Positions 42,772 to 50,727 of a stretch of 64,000 nucleotides of DNA are shown here, in pieces. Position numbers and translations under genes: made by a program. The notes under the pieces were generated by a model. It saw only the letters and a program-made list of their open reading frames with translations, had not been told where the DNA came from and made no database searches. Each line of letters starts with the position of its first letter. Position 1 is the first letter of the stretch. The stretch comes from Leucobacter zeae (GTDB lineage Bacteria; Actinomycetota; Actinomycetes; Actinomycetales; Microbacteriaceae), in the NCBI RefSeq assembly GCF_016758175.1, contig NZ_QYAB01000001.1:1261162-1325161 (forward strand), written 5' to 3'.

Positions 42772-43250
42772 CCCGTCCCCCGTATGCAGATCCCTCGGAC
42801 GCCGATATCGCCGCCGTGAGCGAGCAGCTCGGTCGCGAGGCGCGCGGGGTGGTCGGGATCGCGGCCCGCACCTCCGACGGCAGCCCGGCCGTCGTCGCGA
42901 CGGCGCCCCGGTTGCCGGACGGCTCGCCGTTCCCGACGTTCTACTACCTCTGCCACCGCGAGGCCGTCGCGGCGGCCTCGCGACTCGAGGCCGTGGGCGT
43001 GATGAACGAGTTCAACGCGCTGCTCGCCGAGGACGACGACCTGCGTGCCCAGTACCAGCGCGCCCACGAGCAGTACATCGCGGATCGCGACAGCGTCGGC
43101 GAGGTGCCGGAGCTCGCCGGAGTCAGTGCGGGCGGCATGCCGACCCGGGTGAAGTGCCTGCACGCCCTGATGGGCCACGCACTCGCCGCGGGGCCCGGAG
43201 TGAACCCCATCGGCGATCTCGCGCTCGAGCGCAGCGGGTGGCGTCCCTGA
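42768..43250 (+). CDS. DUF501-family protein
   Basis: The 160-residue protein is a typical DUF501 member: TFYYLCHREAVAAASRLEA in the middle and GGMPTRVKCLHALMGHALA near the C-terminus, with conserved Cys and His. The biochemical role is unknown. It nearly always sits after eno-ftsB in actinobacteria, usually followed by an exopolyphosphatase; here ndh follows and no ppx is present. ATG 42768 overlaps the ftsB stop. Confidence 0.9.
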   Translation: MTRPPYADPSDADIAAVSEQLGREARGVVGIAARTSDGSPAVVATAPRLPDGSPFPTFYYLCHREAVAAASRLEAVGVMNEFNALLAEDDDLRAQYQRAHEQYIADRDSVGEVPELAGVSAGGMPTRVKCLHALMGHALAAGPGVNPIGDLALERSGWRP

Positions 43251-43360
43251 TTCGTTGAAGATGCGGTGATCGGGCGAATCTCGCGCGATATCGTTCAGAT
43301 TCCTCCGATATATCGCTGATATGTCGTGCGAAAGCCGGGAAGCGGGGTAGAGTGGGATTT

Positions 43361-43383
43361 CGGGTGCGTGGCGCCCGATTTTT
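43361..43383 (+). terminator. hairpin with T-tract between DUF501 and ndh
   Basis: CGGGTGC-GTG-GCGCCCG (7 bp, one G-T) is followed by ATTTTT. It probably ends the eno-ftsB-DUF501 transcript. It also lies just after a TAGAGT (43348-43353), so it may sit at the 5' end of an ndh transcript. Confidence 0.6.
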
Positions 43384-43452
43384 CCGTGCTCGCGCTGCGG
43401 GCATGATTCTGCTCATCGCATCATTTGCGCATTGCATCAAGGAGACCGCTTC

Positions 43453-44796
43453 GTGGCGAAGAAGATTCTGATCGTTGGTGGAGGCTACGCAGGCTTCTAT
43501 ACGGCATGGAAGCTCGAGAAGCTTCTCCGCGCCGGCGAGGCAGAGGTGACGATCGTCGATCCGCTGCCGTACATGGCGTACCTGCCCTTCCTCCCCGAGG
43601 TCGCTTCGGGATCGATCGAGCCCCGTCACGCCATCGTCGCGCGCCGCCGCCACCTCAAGAGCACCGCGAACATCGCGGGCAAGGTCACCGGCATCTCGCA
43701 CGCCGACAAGTCCGTGACGATCACGCCGAACCAGGGCGACGCGTTCGACTTCTCGTACGACCACATCGTCATCACGACCGGTTCGGTCTCGCGCACCTTC
43801 CCGATCCCGGGCATCGCCGAGAACGCGATCGGCATGAAGACGATCGAAGAGGCCGTCGCCGTGCGCGACCGCCTCGTCGGCAACTTCGAGCGCGCCGCGT
43901 CGCTGCCGAAGGGCTCGCCCGAGCGTGCCCGCCTGCTAACCGTCACGGTCGTCGGCGGTGGATTCGCCGGCATCGAGACGATCTCCGAGCTCCGCTCCTT
44001 CGCGACCTCGCTGCTGCGCCGCTACCCCGAGATCTCCTTCGACGAGACCGTCTTCCACCTCGTCGAGGCCATGGGCCGCATCATGCCCGAGGTCACCGAG
44101 CAGCTCGCCGACTGGGTGGTGGCCGACCAGACCCGCCGCGGCGTGAACATCCACCTGAACACGCAGCTCGGTTCGGCCGTCGACGGCAACATCGAGCTCT
44201 CGACCGGCGAGACCTTCGAGTCGGACCTCATCGTCTGGACCGCGGGCGTCATGCCCCGCCCGTTCCTCCTCGGCACCGACCTGCCGATCGGCCCCCGCGG
44301 GCACGTCATCGGCAGCCCCGAGCTGCGGATCACGACCGAGGACGGCGAGGCCCTCGAGGGCGCCTGGACCGCCGGCGACACCTCGCAGACCCCCGACATC
44401 TCGTCGACCCCCGGCCCCGGCGGATTCTGCGTGCCCAACGCGCAGCACGCCGTGCGCCAGGGTCGCCTGCTCGCGAAGAACATCGTCGCGGACCTCCGCG
44501 GCGAGGGCGTGCAGCAGTACAACCACAAGAACATGGGCGCGGTCGCGGGCCTCGGCGTCAACACCGGCGTGTTCAAGTCGGGCGGCAGCTTCACGATGAA
44601 GGGCTACTTCGCGTGGCTTGCGCACCGCTTCTACCACGGTCTCGCGATCCCCACGTGGGAGCGCAAGTGGCGCGTGTTCGGCGGCTGGGTGGGCCACTTC
44701 TTCCTGGGCCGCGACATCGTCAACATCGAGGCCGTCACCGAGCCCCGCGCGATCTTCGAGGAGTTCGCCTCGCGCCCGAAGCCGAAGGCCGACTGA
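43453..44796 (+). CDS. ndh: type II NADH dehydrogenase (NAD(P)/FAD oxidoreductase)
   Basis: The 447-residue flavoprotein passes electrons from NADH to menaquinone without pumping protons. It has the FAD motif ILIVGGGYAGFYTA at the N-terminus, the NADH motif VTVVGGGFAGIE near residue 160 and WTAGDTSQTPDIS near 310. A membrane-associating C-terminal region (GYFAWLAHRFYH) follows. GTG 43453 is the likely start, with AAGGAG 9 nt upstream; a nearby ATG at 43432 lies before that site. A strong hairpin follows. Confidence 0.92.
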   Translation: MAKKILIVGGGYAGFYTAWKLEKLLRAGEAEVTIVDPLPYMAYLPFLPEVASGSIEPRHAIVARRRHLKSTANIAGKVTGISHADKSVTITPNQGDAFDFSYDHIVITTGSVSRTFPIPGIAENAIGMKTIEEAVAVRDRLVGNFERAASLPKGSPERARLLTVTVVGGGFAGIETISELRSFATSLLRRYPEISFDETVFHLVEAMGRIMPEVTEQLADWVVADQTRRGVNIHLNTQLGSAVDGNIELSTGETFESDLIVWTAGVMPRPFLLGTDLPIGPRGHVIGSPELRITTEDGEALEGAWTAGDTSQTPDISSTPGPGGFCVPNAQHAVRQGRLLAKNIVADLRGEGVQQYNHKNMGAVAGLGVNTGVFKSGGSFTMKGYFAWLAHRFYHGLAIPTWERKWRVFGGWVGHFFLGRDIVNIEAVTEPRAIFEEFASRPKPKAD

Positions 44797-44812
44797 CACG
44801 TCGTGTCCGGCA

Positions 44813-44847
44813 GGAGAGCCCCGCAGCATCGCGCTGCGGGGCTCTCC
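44813..44847 (+). terminator. ndh terminator
   Basis: GGAGAGCCCCGCAGC and its exact complement (15 bp) enclose a 5-nt loop, 17 bp after the ndh stop. Confidence 0.75.
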
Positions 44848-44881
44848 TGCGTTGTCGGGGCCCTCGGTTCAGCGTGTCCCG

Positions 44882-44963
44882 CCATCCTGCGCGTGAAGCG
44901 TCGCAGGATCGATGCGGGCAGTGACGGGGATCCTGCGACTCGCTGCGCTCGCGCAGGATGACG
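44882..44963. repeat. dispersed repeat, family B, copy 2
   Basis: GTCGCAGGATC (44900-44910) and GATCCTGCGAC (44929-44939) form an inverted repeat, flanked by CATCCTGCGCG (44883-44893) and CGCGCAGGATGACG (44950-44963). These are the same words as at 9408-9497. Confidence 0.75.
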
Positions 44964-45014
44964 AGGCGGCGCCGTGGGCGCCGCGCCGGAGGCGTTCGGG
45001 GCTCCGCCCCTCTC

Positions 45015-46484
45015 CTAAGCCTCCGGCGCATGCTTCGCGAGGAACTGGTACATCTCGCTGTCATCGACCCCCGGAAAGGTGCCGGTCGGCAGCGGTGAGA
45101 GCACGTGCGCGTGCATGCGCGCGCTGGGCCAGGCCTTGCCCTGCCAGCGGGTGAGCAGGTCCTCGGACGGCGTCCGGCAGCAGGCCTCGTCCGGGCAGGT
45201 CGATACGGTCCGCACCGAGGTGTCGCGGCCGCGGAACCACTTCGCGTCGTCGAAGGGGACCCCGCAGGCGATGGCGAACGGGCCGCCCTCGGCATCGCCC
45301 GTCTGCACGCTCGACCAGAAGGTTCCCGAGGGGGTGTCCGTGTACTGGTAGAACTCGCTCGTGCGGTTCGTCCGGTCGAACGCAGTGCGGCCGCCCCACT
45401 TGCGGCACAGCACCTCGCCCTCGATCGACCCGCTCGCATCGGTGGGGAAGGGGAGCCCGTCGTTCTCGAATCCGCGCACGAGCGCTCCCGCGCCGTCGGC
45501 GCGGTAGTGGTGCACGCGCAGACCGAGGTGCTGCGTCGCGATGTTCGTGAAACGGTGCGCCGCCGCCTCGTGCGTGACGCCGAAGGCGTCGCGCAGGTCC
45601 TCGATGGCCAGGTTGCGGTTGCGCTTGGCCTGCTGCAGGAATTCGACGGCTCGCGCCTCGGGGATGAGGCAGGCGGCCGCGAAGTAGTTGATCTGGAGCC
45701 GCTGCTCGAGGAACTCCGCGTAGCTCGACGGTTCGGCGTGTCCGAGGACGCGGTGCGCCATCGCCTGGAGTGCGAGGGAGCGCAGGCCGTGTCCGCCGGG
45801 GATCGACGCCGGCGGCAGGTAGATGCGTCCGTTCGCGAGGTCGGTGATGCTCCGCGTGTTCGACGGGAGGTCGTCGGCGAAGATGAGCGTGAACCCGAGC
45901 AGCTCGGCGAGCATGGCGACCTCGCGGTGCGTGACGGCTCCGGCGCCGTGGCCGATGCGGCGCATGAGGTCGGAGGCGACGAGCTCGATCTCGTGCATGT
46001 AGTTGTCGCGCTCGCGCATCTGCATGCGGATCTCGGTGTTGGCCCGGCGCGCCTCCTCGGAGGTCGCCGCGGCGGCGCGCGAGCGCCGGGCGAGCTCGCG
46101 GTGCAGGCCGACGAGTGCCTCGAGCGTCTCGTCGCCCAGCGTGCGGGGCGTGCGCACGCGGGGGAGGCCGAGGCGCGCGTAGGCCGGGGCGGTCTGCGCG
46201 CGCTCGAGCTCGATCTCGAGCGCGCTGCGCTGGTCGGGCGCCTCGGTCTTCAAGAGCTCCGCGGGGTCGAGGTCGAGCTCGCGTGCGACGGACTGCAGCA
46301 GCCCGAGCCGCGGTTCGCGCCGCCCGTTCTCGATGAGGGAGAGCTGACTGACTCCGACCCCGACGCGCTCGCCGAGCTGGTCGAGTGTGAGGCCGGCGCG
46401 CGTGCGGAAGTGCTTGAGGCGCTTGCCGAGGATGAGCCGATCGAACTCGGCATCGGACTGCGCGGAGGTGTGCTCGGGAACCAT
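45015..46484 (-). CDS. ScfR/RamB-type regulator of carbon metabolism
   Basis: The 489-residue protein has an N-terminal Cro-like helix-turn-helix (residues about 20-75; LTLDQLGERVGVGVSQLSLI), an ImmA/IrrE-like middle domain (about 185-290, AMAHRVLGHAE) and the ScfR C-terminal domain with clustered Cys (CPDEACC). RamB of Corynebacterium and Mycobacterium has this layout and controls acetate, glyoxylate and PEP-node genes. Here it is divergent from PEP carboxykinase. ATG 46484 has no ribosome site; TATAGT lies 6 nt upstream inside a perfect palindrome (46486-46504), so the mRNA looks leaderless and probably self-repressed. Confidence 0.85.
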   Translation of the reverse strand: MVPEHTSAQSDAEFDRLILGKRLKHFRTRAGLTLDQLGERVGVGVSQLSLIENGRREPRLGLLQSVARELDLDPAELLKTEAPDQRSALEIELERAQTAPAYARLGLPRVRTPRTLGDETLEALVGLHRELARRSRAAAATSEEARRANTEIRMQMRERDNYMHEIELVASDLMRRIGHGAGAVTHREVAMLAELLGFTLIFADDLPSNTRSITDLANGRIYLPPASIPGGHGLRSLALQAMAHRVLGHAEPSSYAEFLEQRLQINYFAAACLIPEARAVEFLQQAKRNRNLAIEDLRDAFGVTHEAAAHRFTNIATQHLGLRVHHYRADGAGALVRGFENDGLPFPTDASGSIEGEVLCRKWGGRTAFDRTNRTSEFYQYTDTPSGTFWSSVQTGDAEGGPFAIACGVPFDDAKWFRGRDTSVRTVSTCPDEACCRTPSEDLLTRWQGKAWPSARMHAHVLSPLPTGTFPGVDDSEMYQFLAKHAPEA

Positions 46485-46485
46485 C

Positions 46486-46504
46486 TTTTGACTATATGTC
46501 AAAA
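46486..46504 (-). promoter_or_regulatory. palindromic operator over the scfR -10
   Basis: TTTTGAC-TATAT-GTCAAAA is a perfect 19-bp palindrome; the minus-strand -10 TATAGT (46491-46496) lies within it, 6 nt before ATG 46484. It is the clearest AT-rich operator in the window. Confidence 0.7.
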
Positions 46505-46613
46505 ATCATGAAAATTGACACCCGTTTCGGTGAACGGGGCGTGAATCCACTCCTCAGAATGGAGATGTCACCGATTCTTCACCAGCAGGTGAGACCCGAG
46601 GAGAACGAACGTC

Positions 46614-48461
46614 ATGGGCATCGACCAGACCGCCACCATCGAGAAGACCATTGCGGAGCTCGTGCGCGAGAGCGCGACGACTGGCAACGAAGACGTGCTG
46701 CAGTGGGTGACCGAGGTCGCTGAGCTCACGAAGCCGGCCGCCGTGGTCTGGTGCGACGGATCGCAGGACGAGTGGAACTACCTCACCTCCGAGATGGTCG
46801 AGGCCGGCACGCTCATCGCGCTGAACAAGGACCTGCGCCCCGGCAGCTTCCTCGCCCGCTCGCACCCCGGCGACGTGGCGCGCGTGGAGGACCGCACCTT
46901 CATCTGCTCCGAGAACGAGGCCGATGCTGGCCCCACGAACAACTGGGCGGCCCCCGATGCCATGAAGGCGGAGCTCATGCCGCTCTTCGACGGGGCGATG
47001 CGCGGCCGCACGATGTACGTCGTGCCGTTCTCGATGGGTCCTGTCGGCGGAGCCATCACCCAGCTCGGCATCGAGATCACCGATTCCCCCTACGCCGTGC
47101 TCAACATGCGCATCATGACCCGTATGGGGCAGGCCGCGCTCGACGGCATCGTCCCCGGCAGCGAGTGGGTGCGCACCGTGCACTCCGTGGGCGTGCCGCT
47201 CGAGGACGGTCAGGAAGATGTCGCGTGGCCCTGCAACGAGCTGAAGTACATCACCCACTTCCCCGAGACCCTCGAGGTCTGGTCGTACGGGTCGGGATAC
47301 GGCGGGAACGCGCTGCTCTCGAAGAAGTGCTTCGCGTTGCGCATCGCGAGCGTCATGGGCCGCAAGGAGGGCTGGCTCGCCGAGCACATGCTGCTGCTGA
47401 AGCTCACCGACACGCGGACCGACCGCTCGTACCACCTCACCGCCGCCTTCCCCTCGGCCTGCGGCAAGACCAACCTCGCGATGCTCCAGCCCACGATCCC
47501 GGGCTGGAAGGTCGAGACCATCGGCGACGACATCGCCTGGCTGCGCCCCGGCGCCGACGGTCGCCTGTACGCGATCAACCCCGAGGCCGGCTTCTTCGGC
47601 GTCGCCCCCGGCACCGGCGATTCGACGAACCCCGTCGCCATGGAGACCCTCTGGGGCAACACGATCTTCACGAACGTGGCGCTGACCGATGACGGCGACG
47701 TCTGGTGGGAGGGCAAGACCGACGAGGTGCCCGCGCACCTGATCGACTGGCAGGGCAACGACTGGACCCCGGAGACGGGACGCGTGGCCGCCCACCCGAA
47801 CTCGCGCTTCACGGTGCCGATCCAGCAGACCCCGACCCTCGCCCAGGACTGGTACGAGCAGAACGGCGTGCCCGTCGACGCGATCCTCTTCGGCGGCCGC
47901 CGCGCGACCAACGTGCCGCTCGTCGCCCAGTCGCTCTCGTGGGAGCACGGCGTGTTCGTCGGGGCCACGATGGGGTCGGAGAAGACCGCGGCTCAGGAGG
48001 GGTCGGTCGGCGAGCTCCGCCGCGATCCGTTCGCGATGCTGCCCTTCTGCGGCTACAACATGGCCGACTACTGGGGCCACTGGCTCGAGATGGGTGAGCG
48101 GCTCGGCGACCGTGCGCCCGAGATCTTCCAGGTCAACTGGTTCCGCAAGGGCGCCGACGGCCGCTTCCTCTGGCCCGGATTCGGCGAGAACTCGCGCGTC
48201 ATCGACTGGGTCATCCGTCGCATCGCGGGCGACGCCGAAGGCCAGGAGACCGCGGTCGGCACCGTGCCCGCCGCAGGGGCGCTCAACCTCGACGGGCTCG
48301 ACCTGCCCGCCGCGGACCTCGAGGAACTCTTCTCGGTCGACGCCGCGTCCTGGCTCGCCGAGGCCGACCTCACCGAGGAGTACTTCGCGCAGTTCGGCGA
48401 CCGCCTGCCCGCTCAGATGACCGAGCAGCTCGCCCGCCTCCGGGAGCGCCTCAGCGCGTAA
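46614..48461 (+). CDS. pckG: phosphoenolpyruvate carboxykinase (GTP)
   Basis: This enzyme interconverts oxaloacetate and PEP with GTP/GDP, the gluconeogenic step from the TCA cycle. The 615-residue length and the kinase-1a motif [10 protein letters not shown] (around residue 278) mark the GTP-dependent class, as does the preceding SYHLTA. Other conserved blocks are [17 protein letters not shown]-equivalent [14 protein letters not shown], and [22 protein letters not shown]. It is divergent from the ScfR/RamB-type regulator, which may control it. A 13-bp hairpin at 48498-48533 closes it. Confidence 0.97.
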   Translation: MGIDQTATIEKTIAELVRESATTGNEDVLQWVTEVAELTKPAAVVWCDGSQDEWNYLTSEMVEAGTLIALNKDLRPGSFLARSHPGDVARVEDRTFICSENEADAGPTNNWAAPDAMKAELMPLFDGAMRGRTMYVVPFSMGPVGGAITQLGIEITDSPYAVLNMRIMTRMGQAALDGIVPGSEWVRTVHSVGVPLEDGQEDVAWPCNELKYITHFPETLEVWSYGSGYGGNALLSKKCFALRIASVMGRKEGWLAEHMLLLKLTDTRTDRSYHLTAAFPSACGKTNLAMLQPTIPGWKVETIGDDIAWLRPGADGRLYAINPEAGFFGVAPGTGDSTNPVAMETLWGNTIFTNVALTDDGDVWWEGKTDEVPAHLIDWQGNDWTPETGRVAAHPNSRFTVPIQQTPTLAQDWYEQNGVPVDAILFGGRRATNVPLVAQSLSWEHGVFVGATMGSEKTAAQEGSVGELRRDPFAMLPFCGYNMADYWGHWLEMGERLGDRAPEIFQVNWFRKGADGRFLWPGFGENSRVIDWVIRRIAGDAEGQETAVGTVPAAGALNLDGLDLPAADLEELFSVDAASWLAEADLTEEYFAQFGDRLPAQMTEQLARLRERLSA

Positions 48462-48497
48462 CCGGCTCCCGGGCCTTCCCGGCCCGGACCCGAGACC

Positions 48498-48533
48498 GTA
48501 GACCCCGCCGTTCTGCCCGACGGCGGGGTCTAC
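48498..48533 (+). terminator. pckG terminator
   Basis: GTAGACCCCGCCG and its exact complement enclose a 10-nt loop, 37 bp after the stop. Confidence 0.7.
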
Positions 48534-48604
48534 TCGTGTCCGCGCATCGCGCCGCCGAATCCGACGACGGCGTGTGCCAGGATTGACGGGTGCTCCTCGC
48601 ACGG

Positions 48605-48678
48605 CCCCCCATAGCCCAATCGGCAGAGGCAGCGGACTTAAACTCCGCTCAGTCTGGGTTCGAATCCCAGTGGGGGGA
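48605..48678 (+). tRNA. tRNA with UAA anticodon (Leu), class I fold
   Basis: A complete cloverleaf can be drawn: acceptor CCCCCCA/TGGGGGG, spacer TA, D arm GCC/GGC with a GG pair in the loop, anticodon stem GCGGA/TCCGC with loop CTTAAAC, 5-nt variable loop TCAGT, T arm CTGGG-TTCGAAT-CCCAG and discriminator A. The anticodon TAA reads the leucine codon UUA. tRNA-Leu normally has a long variable arm (class II); this one does not. It is encoded without a full CCA. Confidence 0.88.
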
Positions 48679-48719
48679 CCGCGACTTCGGACCCGCCCAC
48701 CGGTCCGGGAACTCAGGCG

Positions 48720-49769
48720 TCAGACCGCCAGACTCCGCACGTAGGCCGCGATGCGGGCCACATCGCGGTCCGCATCCTCGGCGAGCCGGTCGAGCAGCGG
48801 CCCGGTCTGCGCGGCGGGCAGCTCGGCCAGCGCCTGCGCGATCCGCTGGCGCTCGGCGGACGCGGCGCCGAACGCATCGGCCCGCGCCGCGAGCGCGTGC
48901 ACGACCCGCTCGACCGTGTCGGGTGCCGCGGAGGCCGCCGCCGCGCTGCCGAGCGCTTCGGCGGCGGCGACGTCGCGACGGCCGTCGGCGATCTGCTCGA
49001 TGAGCGCGGGCACCGCCGCGAGCGCTGCGCGGCCGCCGCGCGTGCCCAGCGCGAGCGCCGCGAGCCCGCGCGTCTCGGGGTCCGGATCCGCGAGCGCGCG
49101 CAGCAACGGGGGCGTCGCGTCGGCCGCTGGGATCTCGGAGAGCGCGCGGACCGCCCGCTCGCGGACCGCCGGATCGGGATCCCCGAGTGCGCGATCGAGC
49201 CGCTCGACCGCCGCGAGGATGCCGCGCTCGTCGCCGCGGAGCAGCGCCCAGCGCAGCGCGGACGCCACTTCGGGCTCGGGCTCGGCGAGCAGCGCACCGA
49301 CGACGGAGGCCGTGGCGTCGGCCGCCCCGGCTGCTGACGAGCTCGCGCCGGGCGCTGCGGCGATCGCGGCGCGGTACCGGGACTCGGGCTTCGGGGCGCC
49401 CAGGCGCTTCATGAGCTGCACGAGGTCGAGCGCCTCGGTCCAGTCCGCGGGCCCCGCGGCCGCGAGCTGCTCGAGGCGGGCGAGCAGATCGCGCTGATGG
49501 GCGAGCTGCTCCTGCGCGCGCTCGATCAGCTCGTCGAGCAGCGGACCCGGGTCGTCGCCCTCCTCGTCGAGCGTCCGCCGCACCTCCTGCAGCCCCAGCC
49601 CGAGCGAGCGCAGTCCCTCGGCGCGCAGCAGCCGCCACATGTCGGCCTGCGAGTACTCGCGGTAGCCCGCAGCGCTGCGCTCGGACGGGCGGACGACGCC
49701 CAGGCGATCGTAGTGGCGCAGCATGCGTGCGCTGACGCCCGAGCGGCGCGCGACTTCGCTAATGCGCAC
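48720..49769 (-). CDS. MerR-family regulator fused to HEAT-like repeats
   Basis: The 349-residue protein starts with a MerR DNA-binding domain (MRISEVARRSGVSARMLRHY, then a second helix pair and a coiled coil to about residue 100). About 200 residues of Ala-rich helical HEAT/PBS-lyase-like repeats follow (for example LDRALGDPDPAVRERAVRAL and RALADPDPETRGLAALAL). The repeats replace the usual effector domain. It overlaps the upstream HEAT-repeat gene by 11 bp. A MerR-type promoter with a 19-bp spacer lies upstream of that gene, so the pair is probably autoregulated. Confidence 0.83.
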   Translation of the reverse strand: MRISEVARRSGVSARMLRHYDRLGVVRPSERSAAGYREYSQADMWRLLRAEGLRSLGLGLQEVRRTLDEEGDDPGPLLDELIERAQEQLAHQRDLLARLEQLAAAGPADWTEALDLVQLMKRLGAPKPESRYRAAIAAAPGASSSAAGAADATASVVGALLAEPEPEVASALRWALLRGDERGILAAVERLDRALGDPDPAVRERAVRALSEIPAADATPPLLRALADPDPETRGLAALALGTRGGRAALAAVPALIEQIADGRRDVAAAEALGSAAAASAAPDTVERVVHALAARADAFGAASAERQRIAQALAELPAAQTGPLLDRLAEDADRDVARIAAYVRSLAV

Positions 49770-50454
49770 CGCGACCGCCCGAGAGGGCGACGGCCAGGCG
49801 GGCGGCGTCGGCTGGCTCCAGGGCGAATGACGCTTCCGGGTCCTCGAGCAGCCGCTCCGTGGCGATGCCGTGCGCCCGCACCGCCGGATCGTCGGACCGT
49901 GCGGCCCGCGCGACGGCCGTTTCCGCCGCTCCGCCGAGCGCGACGAGGGCTCGGCTGAGACTGCGCATCACCTCGAGGTCGCCGCGTCCGAACTCGGCCG
50001 CGAGGTCGTCGGCGAGCGCCGCGCGCGCCTCGTCGGGCGCGACGGCGACCGCGGCCCGCCACGCGGTGCGGGCGACCTCGTCGTCGGGGTCGTGCAGGTG
50101 CTCGGGCAGGATCGCCGGCCAACTGCTCGGCTCGCCGAGCTTCGAGAGCGTGTGCAGCGCCTGGCTCCGGGCCAGCGGCGACGGCTCGCCCAGCTGGCCG
50201 ATCACGGCGGAGAGCGCCGGCTCGCGCGGCATCCGCGTCAGCGCCCAGGTGAGCATGTCGCGCACCGGGAAGTCGTCCTCCACCCCGCAGCGCGCGACGA
50301 GCGGCTCCACGTAGGAGGGATGCGGCGACGTGCCGGCCGTGAGCGCGGCCTGGAGGCGCGTCAAGGCATCGGGTGCGGCGAGTGCGGCACGGAGCCGGTC
50401 GGCCGGGGTCGTCGCCGCGGGCAGGTCCGGGATGTGCGGGGTGTCCGAGTTCAT
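49759..50454 (-). CDS. HEAT-repeat protein
   Basis: The 231-residue soluble protein consists mostly of helical repeats of the HEAT/PBS-lyase kind (VRDMLTWALTRMPREPALSA, then SPLARSQALHTLSKLGE and HDPDDEVARTAWRAAVAVAP). No catalytic motif is seen. ATG 50454 follows AAGGAG; a longer frame upstream is unneeded. As the first gene of a two-gene unit with a MerR-HEAT fusion, it may bind the fusion's repeats and modulate it. Confidence 0.75.
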   Translation of the reverse strand: MNSDTPHIPDLPAATTPADRLRAALAAPDALTRLQAALTAGTSPHPSYVEPLVARCGVEDDFPVRDMLTWALTRMPREPALSAVIGQLGEPSPLARSQALHTLSKLGEPSSWPAILPEHLHDPDDEVARTAWRAAVAVAPDEARAALADDLAAEFGRGDLEVMRSLSRALVALGGAAETAVARAARSDDPAVRAHGIATERLLEDPEASFALEPADAARLAVALSGGRGAH

Positions 50455-50475
50455 GTCTGCTCCTTCTCCACGAGT

Positions 50476-50506
50476 AGTCCACACCCTGACATCGTGTCAA
50501 GGTCAA
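50476..50506 (-). promoter_or_regulatory. MerR-type promoter with 19-bp spacer and dyad
   Basis: On the minus strand TTGACC (50501-50506) and TGGACT (50476-50481) are 19 bp apart, longer than normal as in MerR-controlled promoters. The spacer and -35 hold a 21-bp dyad (ACC-TGACA-TCG-TGTCA-GGT, 50483-50503) with a single mismatched pair. Confidence 0.72.
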
Positions 50507-50523
50507 ACCGGCGCCCTGGGCGG

Positions 50524-50529
50524 TAGGCT
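50524..50529 (+). promoter_or_regulatory. -10 of leaderless small membrane protein gene
   Basis: TAGGCT lies 6 nt before GTG 50536. Confidence 0.5.
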
Positions 50530-50535
50530 GGCCCG

Positions 50536-50706
50536 GTGATCACCCTGAAGTTCGTGCTGATCGCGGCGATCCTCGTCGCTGCGGCGCTGGCGCTGGCGCT
50601 CCGCATCCGGGCCTGGCGCCTGCGTCGGGCGCGCCGCGCCGCAGATCGGGCGGCGACGCGAGCGCAGTGGGAGGCCGAGCTCGCGAGGGACCTGCGCGAG
50701 CTCTGA
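50536..50706 (+). CDS. 56-aa membrane protein
   Basis: A 57-codon frame starts at GTG 50536 and ends at TGA 50704-50706. The product has one hydrophobic helix (residues 3-23), then a strongly basic stretch (RIRAWRLRRARRAADRAATR) and an acidic C-terminal helix. It looks like a small bitopic membrane protein with a cytoplasmic charged tail. No family is recognised. The start fits the leaderless pattern and codon use is typical for the window. Confidence 0.6.
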   Translation: MITLKFVLIAAILVAAALALALRIRAWRLRRARRAADRAATRAQWEAELARDLREL

Positions 50707-50715
50707 CCCAGGCTC

Positions 50716-50721
50716 TACACT
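50716..50721 (+). promoter_or_regulatory. -10 of leaderless racemase-like gene
   Basis: TACACT lies 6 nt before ATG 50728 with no ribosome site. Confidence 0.55.
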
Positions 50722-50727
50722 TCGAAC

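Noticed and set aside
43348..43383. Transcription attenuator controlling ndh
   Set aside because: The hairpin would begin at or next to the predicted start site, too close for attenuation; it is more simply the end of the upstream operon.
46500..46502. TTG start for the ScfR-type gene
   Set aside because: It lies inside the operator palindrome, and ATG 46484 fits the leaderless spacing and the family start better.
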